Made by a program: the position numbers and the translations under genes. Source: Gemmatimonadaceae bacterium (GTDB taxonomy: Bacteria > Gemmatimonadota > Gemmatimonadetes > Gemmatimonadales > Gemmatimonadaceae). Taken from it: 64,000 bases of DNA. How positions within the stretch are numbered: position 1 is the stretch's first letter; each line of letters begins with the position of its first letter. Of this stretch, positions 44,057 through 52,646 are shown piece by piece. A model generated the notes under the pieces. It was not told the origin of the DNA. It did no database searches and saw only the letters and a program-made list of their open reading frames with translations. Location: NCBI GenBank assembly GCA_037721215.1, contig JBBJNV010000018.1, positions 25,923 through 89,922 of the forward strand. Direction: 5' to 3'.

Positions 44057-45513
44057 TCGGCCGGTATTCGGGATTTTCGCTGACCGCAGCCGTTTTGATC
44101 GGCGCTCACGTGGCGACTGCAACGACGACTGACGCTCAGAAAACGTTCGACAGGTCGAAGATTCCGACACTTGGTCCGCCGTCCAAGGTGTCGCTTCCGC
44201 CGATTGTCACCCGTCAACTTTCAAACGGGTTGAAGCTGATGATCGTAGAGCAGCATGAGATCCCGGTGGCGGATTTCATTCTTGTCGTGGGGGGTGGCGG
44301 CACGATGGATCCGTCAAGCAAGGGCGGACTCGCAAACCTCACCGCCACCATGCTCACCGAGGGTACAACCAGCAGAACCAGCCTCCAGATTGCCGATCAG
44401 ATTGCGTATCTCGGCGTCAGTCTCGCTGCCGGGAGCAGCTGGGACGCGTCAACTCTCAGCCTCCATGCACCCACCGCTCAGCTGGACAGCGCGCTTGCAC
44501 TTTTCGCCGAGGTTGCGCTGAAACCGGCATTTCCGCAGGAGGAGTTCGAGCGCATTCGCAAGAACCGGCTTACGGACCTGATTCAGCTGAAGGACCGGCC
44601 AACAGCAATCGCCAGTCAGGCATACGCATCGATTCTCTATGGCTCAGAGCATCCGTATGGACATTCCCTGATCGGAAACGAAGGGTCGGTGAACGCAATT
44701 TCCGTTGCTGATCTCAAGGCATACTATCGGTCCAATTTTCTGCCGAATAACGCAACACTCATCATTGTCGGCGACGTCAAGCCCGCGCAGATCGAGAGAA
44801 AAATCAACGCAATCTTTGGCAGCTGGCAGCGTGGCAGTGTGACGCCATTCACTTTTGGCGCAGCACCGAAAGCGGAGGCCACGACGGTGTATCTCATTGA
44901 TAAGCCAGGGGCAGCTCAATCGTCGTTCCGGATAGGGAGCATTGGCGTACCGCGGTCCACAAAGGACTACTTTGCCCTGAATGTTCTCAACACGATTCTG
45001 GGCGGGTCGTTCACCAGCCGGCTGAACCAGAACCTTCGAGAGACGCGCGGCTATACATATGGTGCGCGATCGGCTTTTGATATGCGCCGCTCCGCAGGAC
45101 CGTTCACCGCTTCAGCAGAGATCGTCACAGCGAAGACGGATTCCGGATTGATTGAATTCTTCAAGGAACTGAACGCAATTCGCGATACAGTTCCGGCAGT
45201 CGAGCTGAACAAGGCAAAGCGATACCTGCAGCTGGGCCTTCCTGGTGAATTCGAGACATCGCAGCAGATCGCAAGTCAACTCGTACCGGTGGCCCTCTAT
45301 GGTCTACCTCTCGACTACTATAACAATTACGTGCAACGGATCGACGCAATCGGTCAGGCGGACGTTCAGCGGGTTGCGCGGCAGTACATCGATCCTAAAT
45401 CACTGGCGATAGTGATCGTGGGTGATCGTAAATCAATCGAAGCAGGGCTGAGGGCTGTCAACGCAGGTCCTCTATCGATCAGGGATTTTACAGGACGGCC
45501 AATTTCGCAGTGA
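44053..45513 (+). CDS. M16 peptidase-like non-catalytic subunit (pair 1)
   Basis: A 486-residue M16 homologue with an N-terminal signal region (SLTAAVLIGAHVATATTTDAQ). Where HxxEH should be, it reads GGLANLTATMLTEGT, so the zinc site is absent. The second-lobe motif LRETRGYTYGARSAF is well kept, as in the non-catalytic partners of two-subunit M16B enzymes. A strong intrinsic terminator follows. Confidence 0.9.
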   Translation: MIGRYSGFSLTAAVLIGAHVATATTTDAQKTFDRSKIPTLGPPSKVSLPPIVTRQLSNGLKLMIVEQHEIPVADFILVVGGGGTMDPSSKGGLANLTATMLTEGTTSRTSLQIADQIAYLGVSLAAGSSWDASTLSLHAPTAQLDSALALFAEVALKPAFPQEEFERIRKNRLTDLIQLKDRPTAIASQAYASILYGSEHPYGHSLIGNEGSVNAISVADLKAYYRSNFLPNNATLIIVGDVKPAQIERKINAIFGSWQRGSVTPFTFGAAPKAEATTVYLIDKPGAAQSSFRIGSIGVPRSTKDYFALNVLNTILGGSFTSRLNQNLRETRGYTYGARSAFDMRRSAGPFTASAEIVTAKTDSGLIEFFKELNAIRDTVPAVELNKAKRYLQLGLPGEFETSQQIASQLVPVALYGLPLDYYNNYVQRIDAIGQADVQRVARQYIDPKSLAIVIVGDRKSIEAGLRAVNAGPLSIRDFTGRPISQ

Positions 45514-45539
45514 GCAGCTGATGGGTGAGACCGAATCAG

Positions 45540-45579
45540 GCGGGGCTCGGATGATCGTCGTCATCCGGGCCCCGCTTTT
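45540..45579 (+). terminator. intrinsic transcription terminator
   Basis: A 15-bp stem (GCGGGGCTCGGATGA paired with TCATCCGGGCCCCGC, one G-T pair), a six-base loop TCGTCG, and TTTT directly after. It separates the first M16 pair from the second, so the second pair needs its own promoter between about 45580 and 45620. Confidence 0.9.
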
Positions 45580-45620
45580 GATTTCCGTGCTATGCAGGGC
45601 TGGAACATTATCATTACGAG

Positions 45621-46940
45621 ATGCGCATACCAATAGAAAAATTCCGCCTCGATAACGGGCTTCTGGTGACACTTTCAGAAGACAGAACGGCGCCCATTGT
45701 AGCAGTGAATCTCTGGTATCATGTAGGATCGGCAAACGAGAAGCCTGGCCGCACCGGCTTCGCGCACCTGTTCGAGCACATGCTTTTCCAGGGATCGGAA
45801 AACGTCGGGGCGAATGAACATTTCGAGTTGATACAGCGTGCTGGCGGAACGCTCAACGGATCGACCTGGCTCGAGCGCACAAACTATTTTGAGACCGTTC
45901 CATCGAATCAGCTTGCGCTTGCTCTCTGGCTTGAGGCAGACCGGATGGGCGCCTTGCTTCCGGCAATGACTCAAAAGAAACTCGACACTCAGCGTGATGT
46001 CGTCATGAATGAACGACGATGGTCGGTGGATAACCAGCCATACGGAACCTGGTGGGAAAAACTCCCGACGCTGGCGTTTCCCGAATCGCACCCGTTCCAT
46101 CACTCGCTCATCGGCTCGATGGAAGATCTGTCAGAAGCATCTCTGACCGACATAGAACAGTTCTTCGCGACCTACTACACTCCGGACAATGCCGTTCTTT
46201 CCATTGCGGGCGATTTCGAACCCGTTGACGCACGGGAGCTGGTCATCAGGTATTTCGGATCGATACCGCGCGGCAAGGGGAAGCCAGCACTTCCGCCGAT
46301 GGATCTGCCACCCACATTCGGCAACTCCCCCCGGCTGGTAGTGGAAGACGATGTCAGCCTTCCCCGCATGTATCTGGCTTTTCGTTCAGCGGCCTTCGGG
46401 AGCGATGAATACTATGCCGCAAGCGTGTGCGGCGCTGTTCTCGGAATGCGAAGAGGGAGCAGGCTTTACCGGTCTCTAGTACGCGAGCGCCAGGTAGCAG
46501 CGGATGTGTCAGCATTCACCTTCGATCTGTCAAAGGGAAGCGATTTGCTGATCGTCGACGTGACTGCCCGTCCCGAGACGACTCCCGATCAGCTCGAAGC
46601 CGAAGTTGGCCGTGAGATCGACGCACTGTTCAGCGATGGAGTCACGAGCCGGGAAATTCAGCGCGCAATAGCACTTATTCAGACAGACATGATCACGGCG
46701 ATGCAATCGGCGAGCGAAAGGGCCGACAGGCTGTCGATGTTTGCGACCTACTTTGAACAGCCCGAGCTGGTCAATGAACAGGCTGCGAAATACGGTTCTG
46801 TCACAGTTGACCGGGTGAATGAATTCATTCGCTCAAGGCTGGGTAGAGAAAACAGAGCAGTACTCCTCTACATACCCAAGGCGAACGCTGATGCGGACGC
46901 GGGCACAAATGGGAACCTGATCGGGGCTGCTGCGCCATGA
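45621..46940 (+). CDS. M16 zinc metallopeptidase, catalytic subunit (pair 2)
   Basis: A 439-residue M16 peptidase with GFAHLFEHMLFQGSE (zinc HLFEH) and the distal glutamate in DVVMNERRWSVDN. It differs from pair 1 in having no signal peptide: it starts MRIPIEKFRLDNGLLVTLSED, so it is probably cytoplasmic. The WSVDNQPYG and MYLAFRSAAFGSDE segments are family-typical. It overlaps its partner by four bases (ATGA). Confidence 0.92.
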   Translation: MRIPIEKFRLDNGLLVTLSEDRTAPIVAVNLWYHVGSANEKPGRTGFAHLFEHMLFQGSENVGANEHFELIQRAGGTLNGSTWLERTNYFETVPSNQLALALWLEADRMGALLPAMTQKKLDTQRDVVMNERRWSVDNQPYGTWWEKLPTLAFPESHPFHHSLIGSMEDLSEASLTDIEQFFATYYTPDNAVLSIAGDFEPVDARELVIRYFGSIPRGKGKPALPPMDLPPTFGNSPRLVVEDDVSLPRMYLAFRSAAFGSDEYYAASVCGAVLGMRRGSRLYRSLVRERQVAADVSAFTFDLSKGSDLLIVDVTARPETTPDQLEAEVGREIDALFSDGVTSREIQRAIALIQTDMITAMQSASERADRLSMFATYFEQPELVNEQAAKYGSVTVDRVNEFIRSRLGRENRAVLLYIPKANADADAGTNGNLIGAAAP

Positions 46941-48328
46941 CAACTTTACCACGACCTGCTGCGAGTGCGCCGCGAGACTACCGGTTTCCCCGGTTCGAGC
47001 GACGCAAGCTGAGCAATGGGGTTGGATTCATCATTGCGCCGGTAAAGAAACTGCCGGTGGTGACCGTACTGGCCATTATCGACGCTGGTGGCACGTCGGA
47101 CCCGGACGGTAAGGAAGGTCTTGCATCTCTCACGGCAGACGCATTGCGAGAAGGTACTGCCCGGCGAGATGGCCTCGAGCTGGCGCTGGAGCTTGAAAGC
47201 CTCGGCACATCTGTGGAGGCCGGGGCCGACTGGGACAGCACTATCGTCGGCATGACCGTTCTCAGTGAACACTTCGGCGAAGCGTTTGCGCTGTTTGGCG
47301 AGGTACTTACGTCTCCCATGTTCCTGACGAAGGACATCGACCGGCTTCGTAGTGAGCGTCTCGCGGAACGCATGCAGATTCTCTCTGAACCCCGCGGACT
47401 AGCCGATGAATCATTCGCCAAGTTCATATATGCCGGGGGATCCAGATACTCCGAACCACTTGCCGGGGGCACAGAGTCAGTTTCCTCAATTAGCCGCGAG
47501 GATATTTCAGAGTTTTATCAGCGCCACTATGGCCCTGGTGCCACGACTATCGTTCTTGCAGGCGATGTTGACACCGATGAAGCGGAGGAACTGCTGGAGA
47601 GTACACTGGGTTTCTGGAAGGGACAGCATCATCCCGCCCGAAAAACGGTGGACGAGAGATCACGGACGAATCGAGCTATAGCGCTGGTGGCAAAGGCGGA
47701 TGCCGCACAGGCCGAGCTCAGGATTGGACATGTAGGCGTAGAGCGCAAGCATCCGGATTATTTCGGCATCGTGGTTATGAACGCTGTTCTGGGCGGGCTT
47801 TTCTCATCGCGCATCAACCTCAACCTGCGCGAGGCTCATGGCTACACATACGGTGCGTCGTCACACTTTGACTGGCGCAGGAATGCCGGGCCGTTTGTGA
47901 TATCGACAGCGGTGCAAAGCGAAGTCACGGCGGATGCAATCAGGGAGACGCTGACGGAAATCGATCGCATGCGAAGCGAAGAGATACCGGTCGACGAATT
48001 GACCCTGGCCACTGACTATCTCGACGGCGTCTTTCCAATCAGATACGAAACGACAGCTGCGATTGCGTCGGCACTCGCAAATATGGTGATATTTGAATTG
48101 CCCGACGACTATTACGATACCTACCGGGAAAAGGTGCGTGCCGTATCATCGGCCGATGTCCTTGCTGCAGCGTGCAAGCATGTCGATGCAGAGGCACTCC
48201 AGGTCGTGGTCGTCGGAGACGTGGCAATTATCAGGGAGGCGATAGAATCGCTGGGATTCGGGCCCGTGGCGCCCACTTTGGCGCCGGTCGTCGCAGCACT
48301 TGTAACGTCGGGCAGTGCGGAAGAGTGA
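46937..48328 (+). CDS. M16 peptidase-like non-catalytic subunit (pair 2)
   Basis: A 463-residue M16 homologue. The zinc motif position reads GLASLTADALREGT and has no histidines. NLREAHGYTYGASSHFDWR, the substrate-clamping second-lobe motif, is present. Like its partner it has no signal peptide. With the preceding gene it forms a probable alpha-beta peptidase. Its stop overlaps the GTG of the Nudix gene. Confidence 0.9.
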   Translation: MTTLPRPAASAPRDYRFPRFERRKLSNGVGFIIAPVKKLPVVTVLAIIDAGGTSDPDGKEGLASLTADALREGTARRDGLELALELESLGTSVEAGADWDSTIVGMTVLSEHFGEAFALFGEVLTSPMFLTKDIDRLRSERLAERMQILSEPRGLADESFAKFIYAGGSRYSEPLAGGTESVSSISREDISEFYQRHYGPGATTIVLAGDVDTDEAEELLESTLGFWKGQHHPARKTVDERSRTNRAIALVAKADAAQAELRIGHVGVERKHPDYFGIVVMNAVLGGLFSSRINLNLREAHGYTYGASSHFDWRRNAGPFVISTAVQSEVTADAIRETLTEIDRMRSEEIPVDELTLATDYLDGVFPIRYETTAAIASALANMVIFELPDDYYDTYREKVRAVSSADVLAAACKHVDAEALQVVVVGDVAIIREAIESLGFGPVAPTLAPVVAALVTSGSAEE

Positions 48329-48927
48329 CCAAAGGGCCTGATCCTGATGTCGGTCCCTGGCGGATTGGGACGAGTAGTGACTTGTCTGGCCAGGTAGGGT
48401 CGCGGCGGCTATACACCGGGCGCGTCATCTCACTGGACGTGGACAGCGTCAGATTCCCCAATGGAACCACCGGCGATCTGGAAATGATCAGGCATTCCGG
48501 AGCCAGTGCCGTGCTGCCCTTCCTCAATGATCCTGACCGCGATGACGCGGAGGTGCTTCTGATCAGGCAGTATCGATACGCGACAGGGGGATACATCCTG
48601 GAAATTCCCGCTGGCCGACTTGACCCGGGCGAGCTTCCCCTGGCTTGCGCGTCGCGGGAGCTAAAGGAAGAAACGGGCTACACAGCAGAGCACCTCGATC
48701 CCCTGATGACCATCTTTACCACCCCCGGATTTACGGATGAGCGCATTCATCTATTCATGGCCCGGGGACTGGCAAGGGGAGACGCGAATCTCGAGACAGA
48801 TGAAATTCTCGACCCTGTTTCGATGAGGTTTCATCAAGCGCTTCAGATGGTCGAAAGCGGCGAGATCTGCGACGGGAAAACAGTCATAGCCCTGCTTTTC
48901 GCAGCGACGTTCCGGCAGCGCCGGTAA
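48325..48927 (+). CDS. Nudix hydrolase (ADP-ribose pyrophosphatase-like)
   Basis: A 200-residue enzyme with the Nudix box starting at GRLDPGE and continuing through RELKEETGY. It is preceded by LLIRQYRYATGGYILEIPAG, which is typical of ADP-ribose pyrophosphatases, and followed by FTTPGFTDERIHLFMA. It hydrolyses nucleoside diphosphate derivatives; the exact substrate is inferred. The GTG at 48325 overlaps the M16 stop (GTGA), so it ends that transcription unit. Confidence 0.88.
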   Translation: MTKGPDPDVGPWRIGTSSDLSGQVGSRRLYTGRVISLDVDSVRFPNGTTGDLEMIRHSGASAVLPFLNDPDRDDAEVLLIRQYRYATGGYILEIPAGRLDPGELPLACASRELKEETGYTAEHLDPLMTIFTTPGFTDERIHLFMARGLARGDANLETDEILDPVSMRFHQALQMVESGEICDGKTVIALLFAATFRQRR

Positions 48928-48943
48928 ACCCCGCAGAACCGAA

Positions 48944-49072
48944 AAGCATCCAACACTCGTAGAACAAGGCGGTAGAGCAGTGTCCACCAAGCTGGACACC
49001 TGATGCTTCACCACTGGACAGCAACGAATCAGGACTGCATGTCAAGTCGTTGTACCACAAGGACTTGAGTCC
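48944..49072. repeat. nested inverted repeats upstream of the ECF sigma gene
   Basis: Three structures in one 260-base gap. AAGCATC (48944-48950) pairs with GATGCTT (49002-49008) and encloses GTGTCCA/TGGACAC (48980-48999). A long hairpin, TCAAGTCGTTGT-ACC-ACAAGGACTTGA with one mismatch, lies at 49042-49068. No T-run follows either one. They may be a terminator for the Nudix operon or a structured leader of the sigma gene. The remainder to 49186 has nothing clear except the GGAGGT ribosome binding site at 49174. Confidence 0.55.
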
Positions 49073-49186
49073 ATTCACACGGACGGCATACCCTCTGCAT
49101 TATGTCTGGGTGCAAAAGAATCCTACACCACGAGGCTCAACTGGTTCTTCTGTCGTCAGGTTTTCAATTCTTTGGAGGTAGTGACA

Positions 49187-49825
49187 ATGGCAAGCATCGC
49201 TCGTAAGCAATCGATACCAAATCAGGGAGCGACCGTCAGGGAGCAATTGCGGACAATGGACGATTCTGCCGTTGTCACCGCATTCCTTGGGGGTGAGGAG
49301 AGAGCGTTTTCCGAGCTCGTCGACAGGTATCAGACTCGTCTCCTGAACTTCGTGTATCGTACTATCGGCGACCGTGAGAAAGCCGAAGATCTGGTGCAGG
49401 AAGTATTCATCCGGGTTTACCGTCATCTTCATCGTTTCGACCGCTCGAAGAAGTTTTCGACCTGGGCGTACACGATCGCGTCAAATCTGGCCAAGAATGA
49501 GCTCCGCAACCGTTCGCGTAACCCGCTGGTGCTGTTTCAGACAGTGCAGAAGAACTGGCAGGACGATGACCGGCCGCTCCAGTTCGAGGATAGCACGTCA
49601 CGGCCTGACGATATGTACCGAAAGCGTCATCTCCGCGAGATTGTCGAGGAGTCGGTGGCGAAGCTTCCGGAGCATCACCGAAATGTCTTTGTGCTGCGTG
49701 AGCTCGAAGGAAAGTCGTACGAGGAGATTGCCGAGATCACGGATTGCAACCTTGGCACGGTCAAATCAAGGCTGAACCGAGCCAGGAACTCATTCGCCGA
49801 GATTGTGGCTCCGTACATGGAGTAG
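49187..49825 (+). CDS. ECF RNA polymerase sigma factor (sigma-24/RpoE-like)
   Basis: A 212-residue ECF sigma factor. Region 2 is AFSELVDRYQTRLLNFVYR with DREKAEDLVQEVFIRVYRHL, and region 4 is LPEHHRNVFVLRELEG then SYEEIAEITDCNLGTVKSRL. The ATG at 49187 is set by the GGAGGT seven bases upstream. The next gene encodes a zinc-finger anti-sigma factor, so activity is probably held in check and released by an envelope or redox signal. Confidence 0.93.
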   Translation: MASIARKQSIPNQGATVREQLRTMDDSAVVTAFLGGEERAFSELVDRYQTRLLNFVYRTIGDREKAEDLVQEVFIRVYRHLHRFDRSKKFSTWAYTIASNLAKNELRNRSRNPLVLFQTVQKNWQDDDRPLQFEDSTSRPDDMYRKRHLREIVEESVAKLPEHHRNVFVLRELEGKSYEEIAEITDCNLGTVKSRLNRARNSFAEIVAPYME

Positions 49826-49889
49826 TTGTCAATTCGGGAACCAGTGCCCATGGTGTGGGTACTGGTATTCGAACCTTCAACACCGCTCA

Positions 49890-50420
49890 ATGGACTGTCA
49901 GGAATTTCGGGACAAGCATTTCACTTTCGTCGATGACACGCTGCCGGGCATAGAGCTGGTCCGTATGCAGCTCCATATCGGCGAATGTCAGATTTGTGCG
50001 CGACAGGACACGAGGGTTCGACGAGCGCTGATGCTGTTTCGCAGCCTGCCGCCGATCGAGCCTTCCGCCGGCTTCGCTGAGCGTCTGGAATGTCGGCTGC
50101 ATGAGGCCAAAATGGCGGAGGCAGCTCCCGGGTCTGGCAGCTCCCGGATTTTCGCGGCAGCAGTCGCGACCGTCAGCGTGGTGATGCTGGGATATATCGG
50201 CACGTCCCTTCGGCAAGTCGATACGCAGCGCGATATAGCACTGCCTCCCGTGGTTGCCACTCTCCCTGAGTCCGCAACCGAAGCCGTTGTCTCTCCAGCT
50301 CCGGCAATGGTGGCGTCAGTCCCTGCAGGCCTGCCCATATGGACGGCGGCTCTTTTCGCCGAACAGGCTCAGGCGCATTTCGTATCAGCCGATCTGAGGC
50401 TGACGGAATCCAATCGCTGA
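49890..50420 (+). CDS. zinc-finger anti-sigma factor
   Basis: A 176-residue protein beginning MDCQEFRDKHFTFVDDTLPG, with the HxxxCxxC metal motif HIGECQICAR near residue 31, as in ZAS anti-sigma domains. A membrane helix (IFAAAVATVSVVMLGYIG) is near residue 90, followed by a proline/alanine-rich periplasmic tail. The gene lies 64 bases after the sigma factor gene. An ATG further upstream overlapping the sigma gene is unlikely because the family begins at this point. Confidence 0.8.
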   Translation: MDCQEFRDKHFTFVDDTLPGIELVRMQLHIGECQICARQDTRVRRALMLFRSLPPIEPSAGFAERLECRLHEAKMAEAAPGSGSSRIFAAAVATVSVVMLGYIGTSLRQVDTQRDIALPPVVATLPESATEAVVSPAPAMVASVPAGLPIWTAALFAEQAQAHFVSADLRLTESNR

Positions 50421-50472
50421 CTTTGGGCTAAACAGCGCGGCCTTACCCCCGCGGACATCTATATTTGCAGCA

Positions 50473-51534
50473 ATGTCCGCCGATGATGCCATCAGAACGC
50501 TTCGCGACACTTTGAAGACGAGAACGCTCGATGCCGTGTACTACGTGTGCGGTGACGACGATTTTCAGAAAGAGGAAGCGATGAGGAAGCTGATTGACGC
50601 CGCCGTGAGCCCGGAATTGCGTGCTTTCAATCTCGACATTCGCCGAGCCCACGAGGTCGACGGCAAATCTCTCAATGCTGCCCTCCTTGCGTTGCCAGTT
50701 ATGGCCGAGCGGAGAGCGGTTGTGCTACGTGATGTTGGTGCGCTCAAGAAGGGGGGGCGACAGTCGCTAGACCATTATCTGGCGAAGCCTTCCTCCGATG
50801 TCGTGCTGATTCTGGTGGAGGCAACCGGAGCAAAGACCGATAAGACTCTGGCTGAGAGCGCAACGTTGCTCGAGTTCAATCAATTGAGCCCCGGTCGCAT
50901 TCCGAAATGGATAACACATTATGCGTCGACCGAACTAAACACGGGAATTTCCGACGGAGCGGTGGAGCTGCTGCACAGTGCGGTAGGGACCAACCTCTAC
51001 CAGCTGGTGGCTGAGCTCGAAAAGCTGGCAAGCTATTCGGATGGCCGGGAAATAGATGAAGAGGCAGTTTCAGCCGTTGTCGGGATACGCCGCGGAGAAA
51101 CGATGGCTGATTTCCTGGATCAGGTTGCCGCGCGTGATGTATCCCAAGCGCTGGAGCTCATTCCGCATGTGCTGAGTCAGCCCAAGGTCACGGGGGTTTC
51201 CGTCGTTATGGTTCTGGCTGTTCAGACAGTTGCGCTCTCGTGGGGAGCAGGTCGGATGAGTGAAGGGTTGCCAAAGAGCCGCTTGCAGGGCGAATACTCT
51301 GCACTGCTCAAGCAGGCCGGCAATGTTTATACTGGCCGATCGTGGGGATCGGCAGCAAGGATATGGGCTGGGTCGGTTGTAAATTGGACTGAGGAATCGC
51401 TCGAGCGGGCGCTTGACGCGTTGCTCGACGCTGACCTCGCGTTGAAGGAGACCGGACTGTCGTCAGAGGCACAGATACTGGCGACACTGGTATTATCGAT
51501 GTGTGTCGACGACGACCGAATAATGGCTGCATGA
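50473..51534 (+). CDS. holA: DNA polymerase III subunit delta
   Basis: A 353-residue clamp-loader delta subunit. The N-terminal domain starts with AVYYVCGDDDFQKEEAMRKLI and continues to RRAVVLRDVGAL. The middle segment reads AVELLHSAVGTNLYQLVAELEKLASY, a good delta signature, and the C-terminal collar domain follows. It opens the sliding clamp together with the gamma/delta' subunits. It overlaps the next gene by ATGA. Confidence 0.9.
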   Translation: MSADDAIRTLRDTLKTRTLDAVYYVCGDDDFQKEEAMRKLIDAAVSPELRAFNLDIRRAHEVDGKSLNAALLALPVMAERRAVVLRDVGALKKGGRQSLDHYLAKPSSDVVLILVEATGAKTDKTLAESATLLEFNQLSPGRIPKWITHYASTELNTGISDGAVELLHSAVGTNLYQLVAELEKLASYSDGREIDEEAVSAVVGIRRGETMADFLDQVAARDVSQALELIPHVLSQPKVTGVSVVMVLAVQTVALSWGAGRMSEGLPKSRLQGEYSALLKQAGNVYTGRSWGSAARIWAGSVVNWTEESLERALDALLDADLALKETGLSSEAQILATLVLSMCVDDDRIMAA

Positions 51535-52646
51535 CGAAGCCGGGAGTAGGCAAAATGTACAGTGTGTTCATGCGTGCGACGCTGATCGTTTCCGCAGTGA
51601 TGGTGTTTCCAGTTGCTGCCTCGTCACAGGGTGCCGTTGGACTGAACCCCGTTTATCGTCGTGCACAGACGATGGTGAACGACGGGAACGGGGCCGCTGG
51701 CCGGGCGTTGGTCGATTCTATGATCAGTGCCGCCGGAGCCGGGTCGAACGAGTACGTCGAGGGTATCTACTGGCGGGCAGTGCTTGCAGCGACGGCGGCA
51801 GAGGCGGAATCGGATTATCGTCGGATCGTTGTGGAACATCCGCTCTCGCCGAGAGTGGAGGATGTGCTACTGCGTCTCGCGCAGCTCGATATGTCGCGGG
51901 CAAATTATGACGGTGCGTTGAGGCACCTCGACCGGCTGACGGTCGATTTTCCCAACGGAACGTCGCAGGCGCGAACGGGCTACTGGATGGCCCGTGTACT
52001 GTTCGAAAAGAATGACGTTCAGCGTGCGTGTGCGGCGACTGCCAGCGCACTCGCGCGAACGGGCGAGAACGATGCGGAGCTCCGTAATCAGATCACCTAT
52101 CTGAATCAGCGGTGTGCCGGCGTGGTCATTGCGGCTGCCGTCCAGCCGACAACGCCAACGGTGACGCCGTCGCGCGCAGTGGATTCAGCCCGTATTGGCG
52201 GGGGAAATGCCGCTGCTGTGGTTCTTCGCGCGGCAACACCAGTACCGCCCGGACGTGCCACTCCCAGGGACACAGTTATCCAGCGGCCGCGGGAAACATC
52301 GCGTCAGGCGGCGCCATCGATGCGTCCTCCGTCCAGGCCACGGGATGTCGCGCCCAGTCAGGTGGAACCCATTATTTCGCTGCCGAGTGCACCGACTTCC
52401 ACCGCCGGTTCGGCTGGCGATATTGGCTTCACGGTTCAGGTCGCGGCATATAACGTGAAATCGCAGGCAGACGCGATGGCCGCCAAGCTGCAGAAGAGCG
52501 GCTACGAGACCCGTGTGTCGGGAACGAAGGCTCCATTCCGGGTTCGTATCGGCCGCTATCCGACTCAATCTCAGGCAGCCGCGGTTCAGCGATCGCTCAA
52601 GGCAAAACAGATAACCGGAATCGTGGTACGAGCTGAAGGACGGTGA
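51531..52646 (+). CDS. SPOR-domain secreted protein with helical repeats
   Basis: About 371 residues. An N-terminal signal region (MRATLIVSAVMVFPVAASSQG) is followed by TPR-like helices (ARVLFEKNDVQRACAATASAL), a proline/arginine linker of about 80 residues, and a C-terminal SPOR domain (FTVQVAAYNVKSQADAMAAKL to PFRVRIGRYPTQSQA). SPOR domains bind denuded peptidoglycan at the septum. The ATG at 51531 overlaps the holA stop; ATG 51555 (MYSVFMRA) is an alternative. mutS starts over its stop (GTGA). Confidence 0.85.
   Translation: MTKPGVGKMYSVFMRATLIVSAVMVFPVAASSQGAVGLNPVYRRAQTMVNDGNGAAGRALVDSMISAAGAGSNEYVEGIYWRAVLAATAAEAESDYRRIVVEHPLSPRVEDVLLRLAQLDMSRANYDGALRHLDRLTVDFPNGTSQARTGYWMARVLFEKNDVQRACAATASALARTGENDAELRNQITYLNQRCAGVVIAAAVQPTTPTVTPSRAVDSARIGGGNAAAVVLRAATPVPPGRATPRDTVIQRPRETSRQAAPSMRPPSRPRDVAPSQVEPIISLPSAPTSTAGSAGDIGFTVQVAAYNVKSQADAMAAKLQKSGYETRVSGTKAPFRVRIGRYPTQSQAAAVQRSLKAKQITGIVVRAEGR

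Noticed and set aside
43043..44170. 375-codon frame antisense to the first M16 peptidase
   Set aside because: The opposite strand encodes a complete peptidase with zinc motif; this frame has no domain signature.
48980..48999. Stem GTGTCCA/TGGACAC considered as part of a tRNA or intrinsic terminator
   Set aside because: No cloverleaf arms can be completed and no T-run follows the stem; kept only as an inverted repeat.
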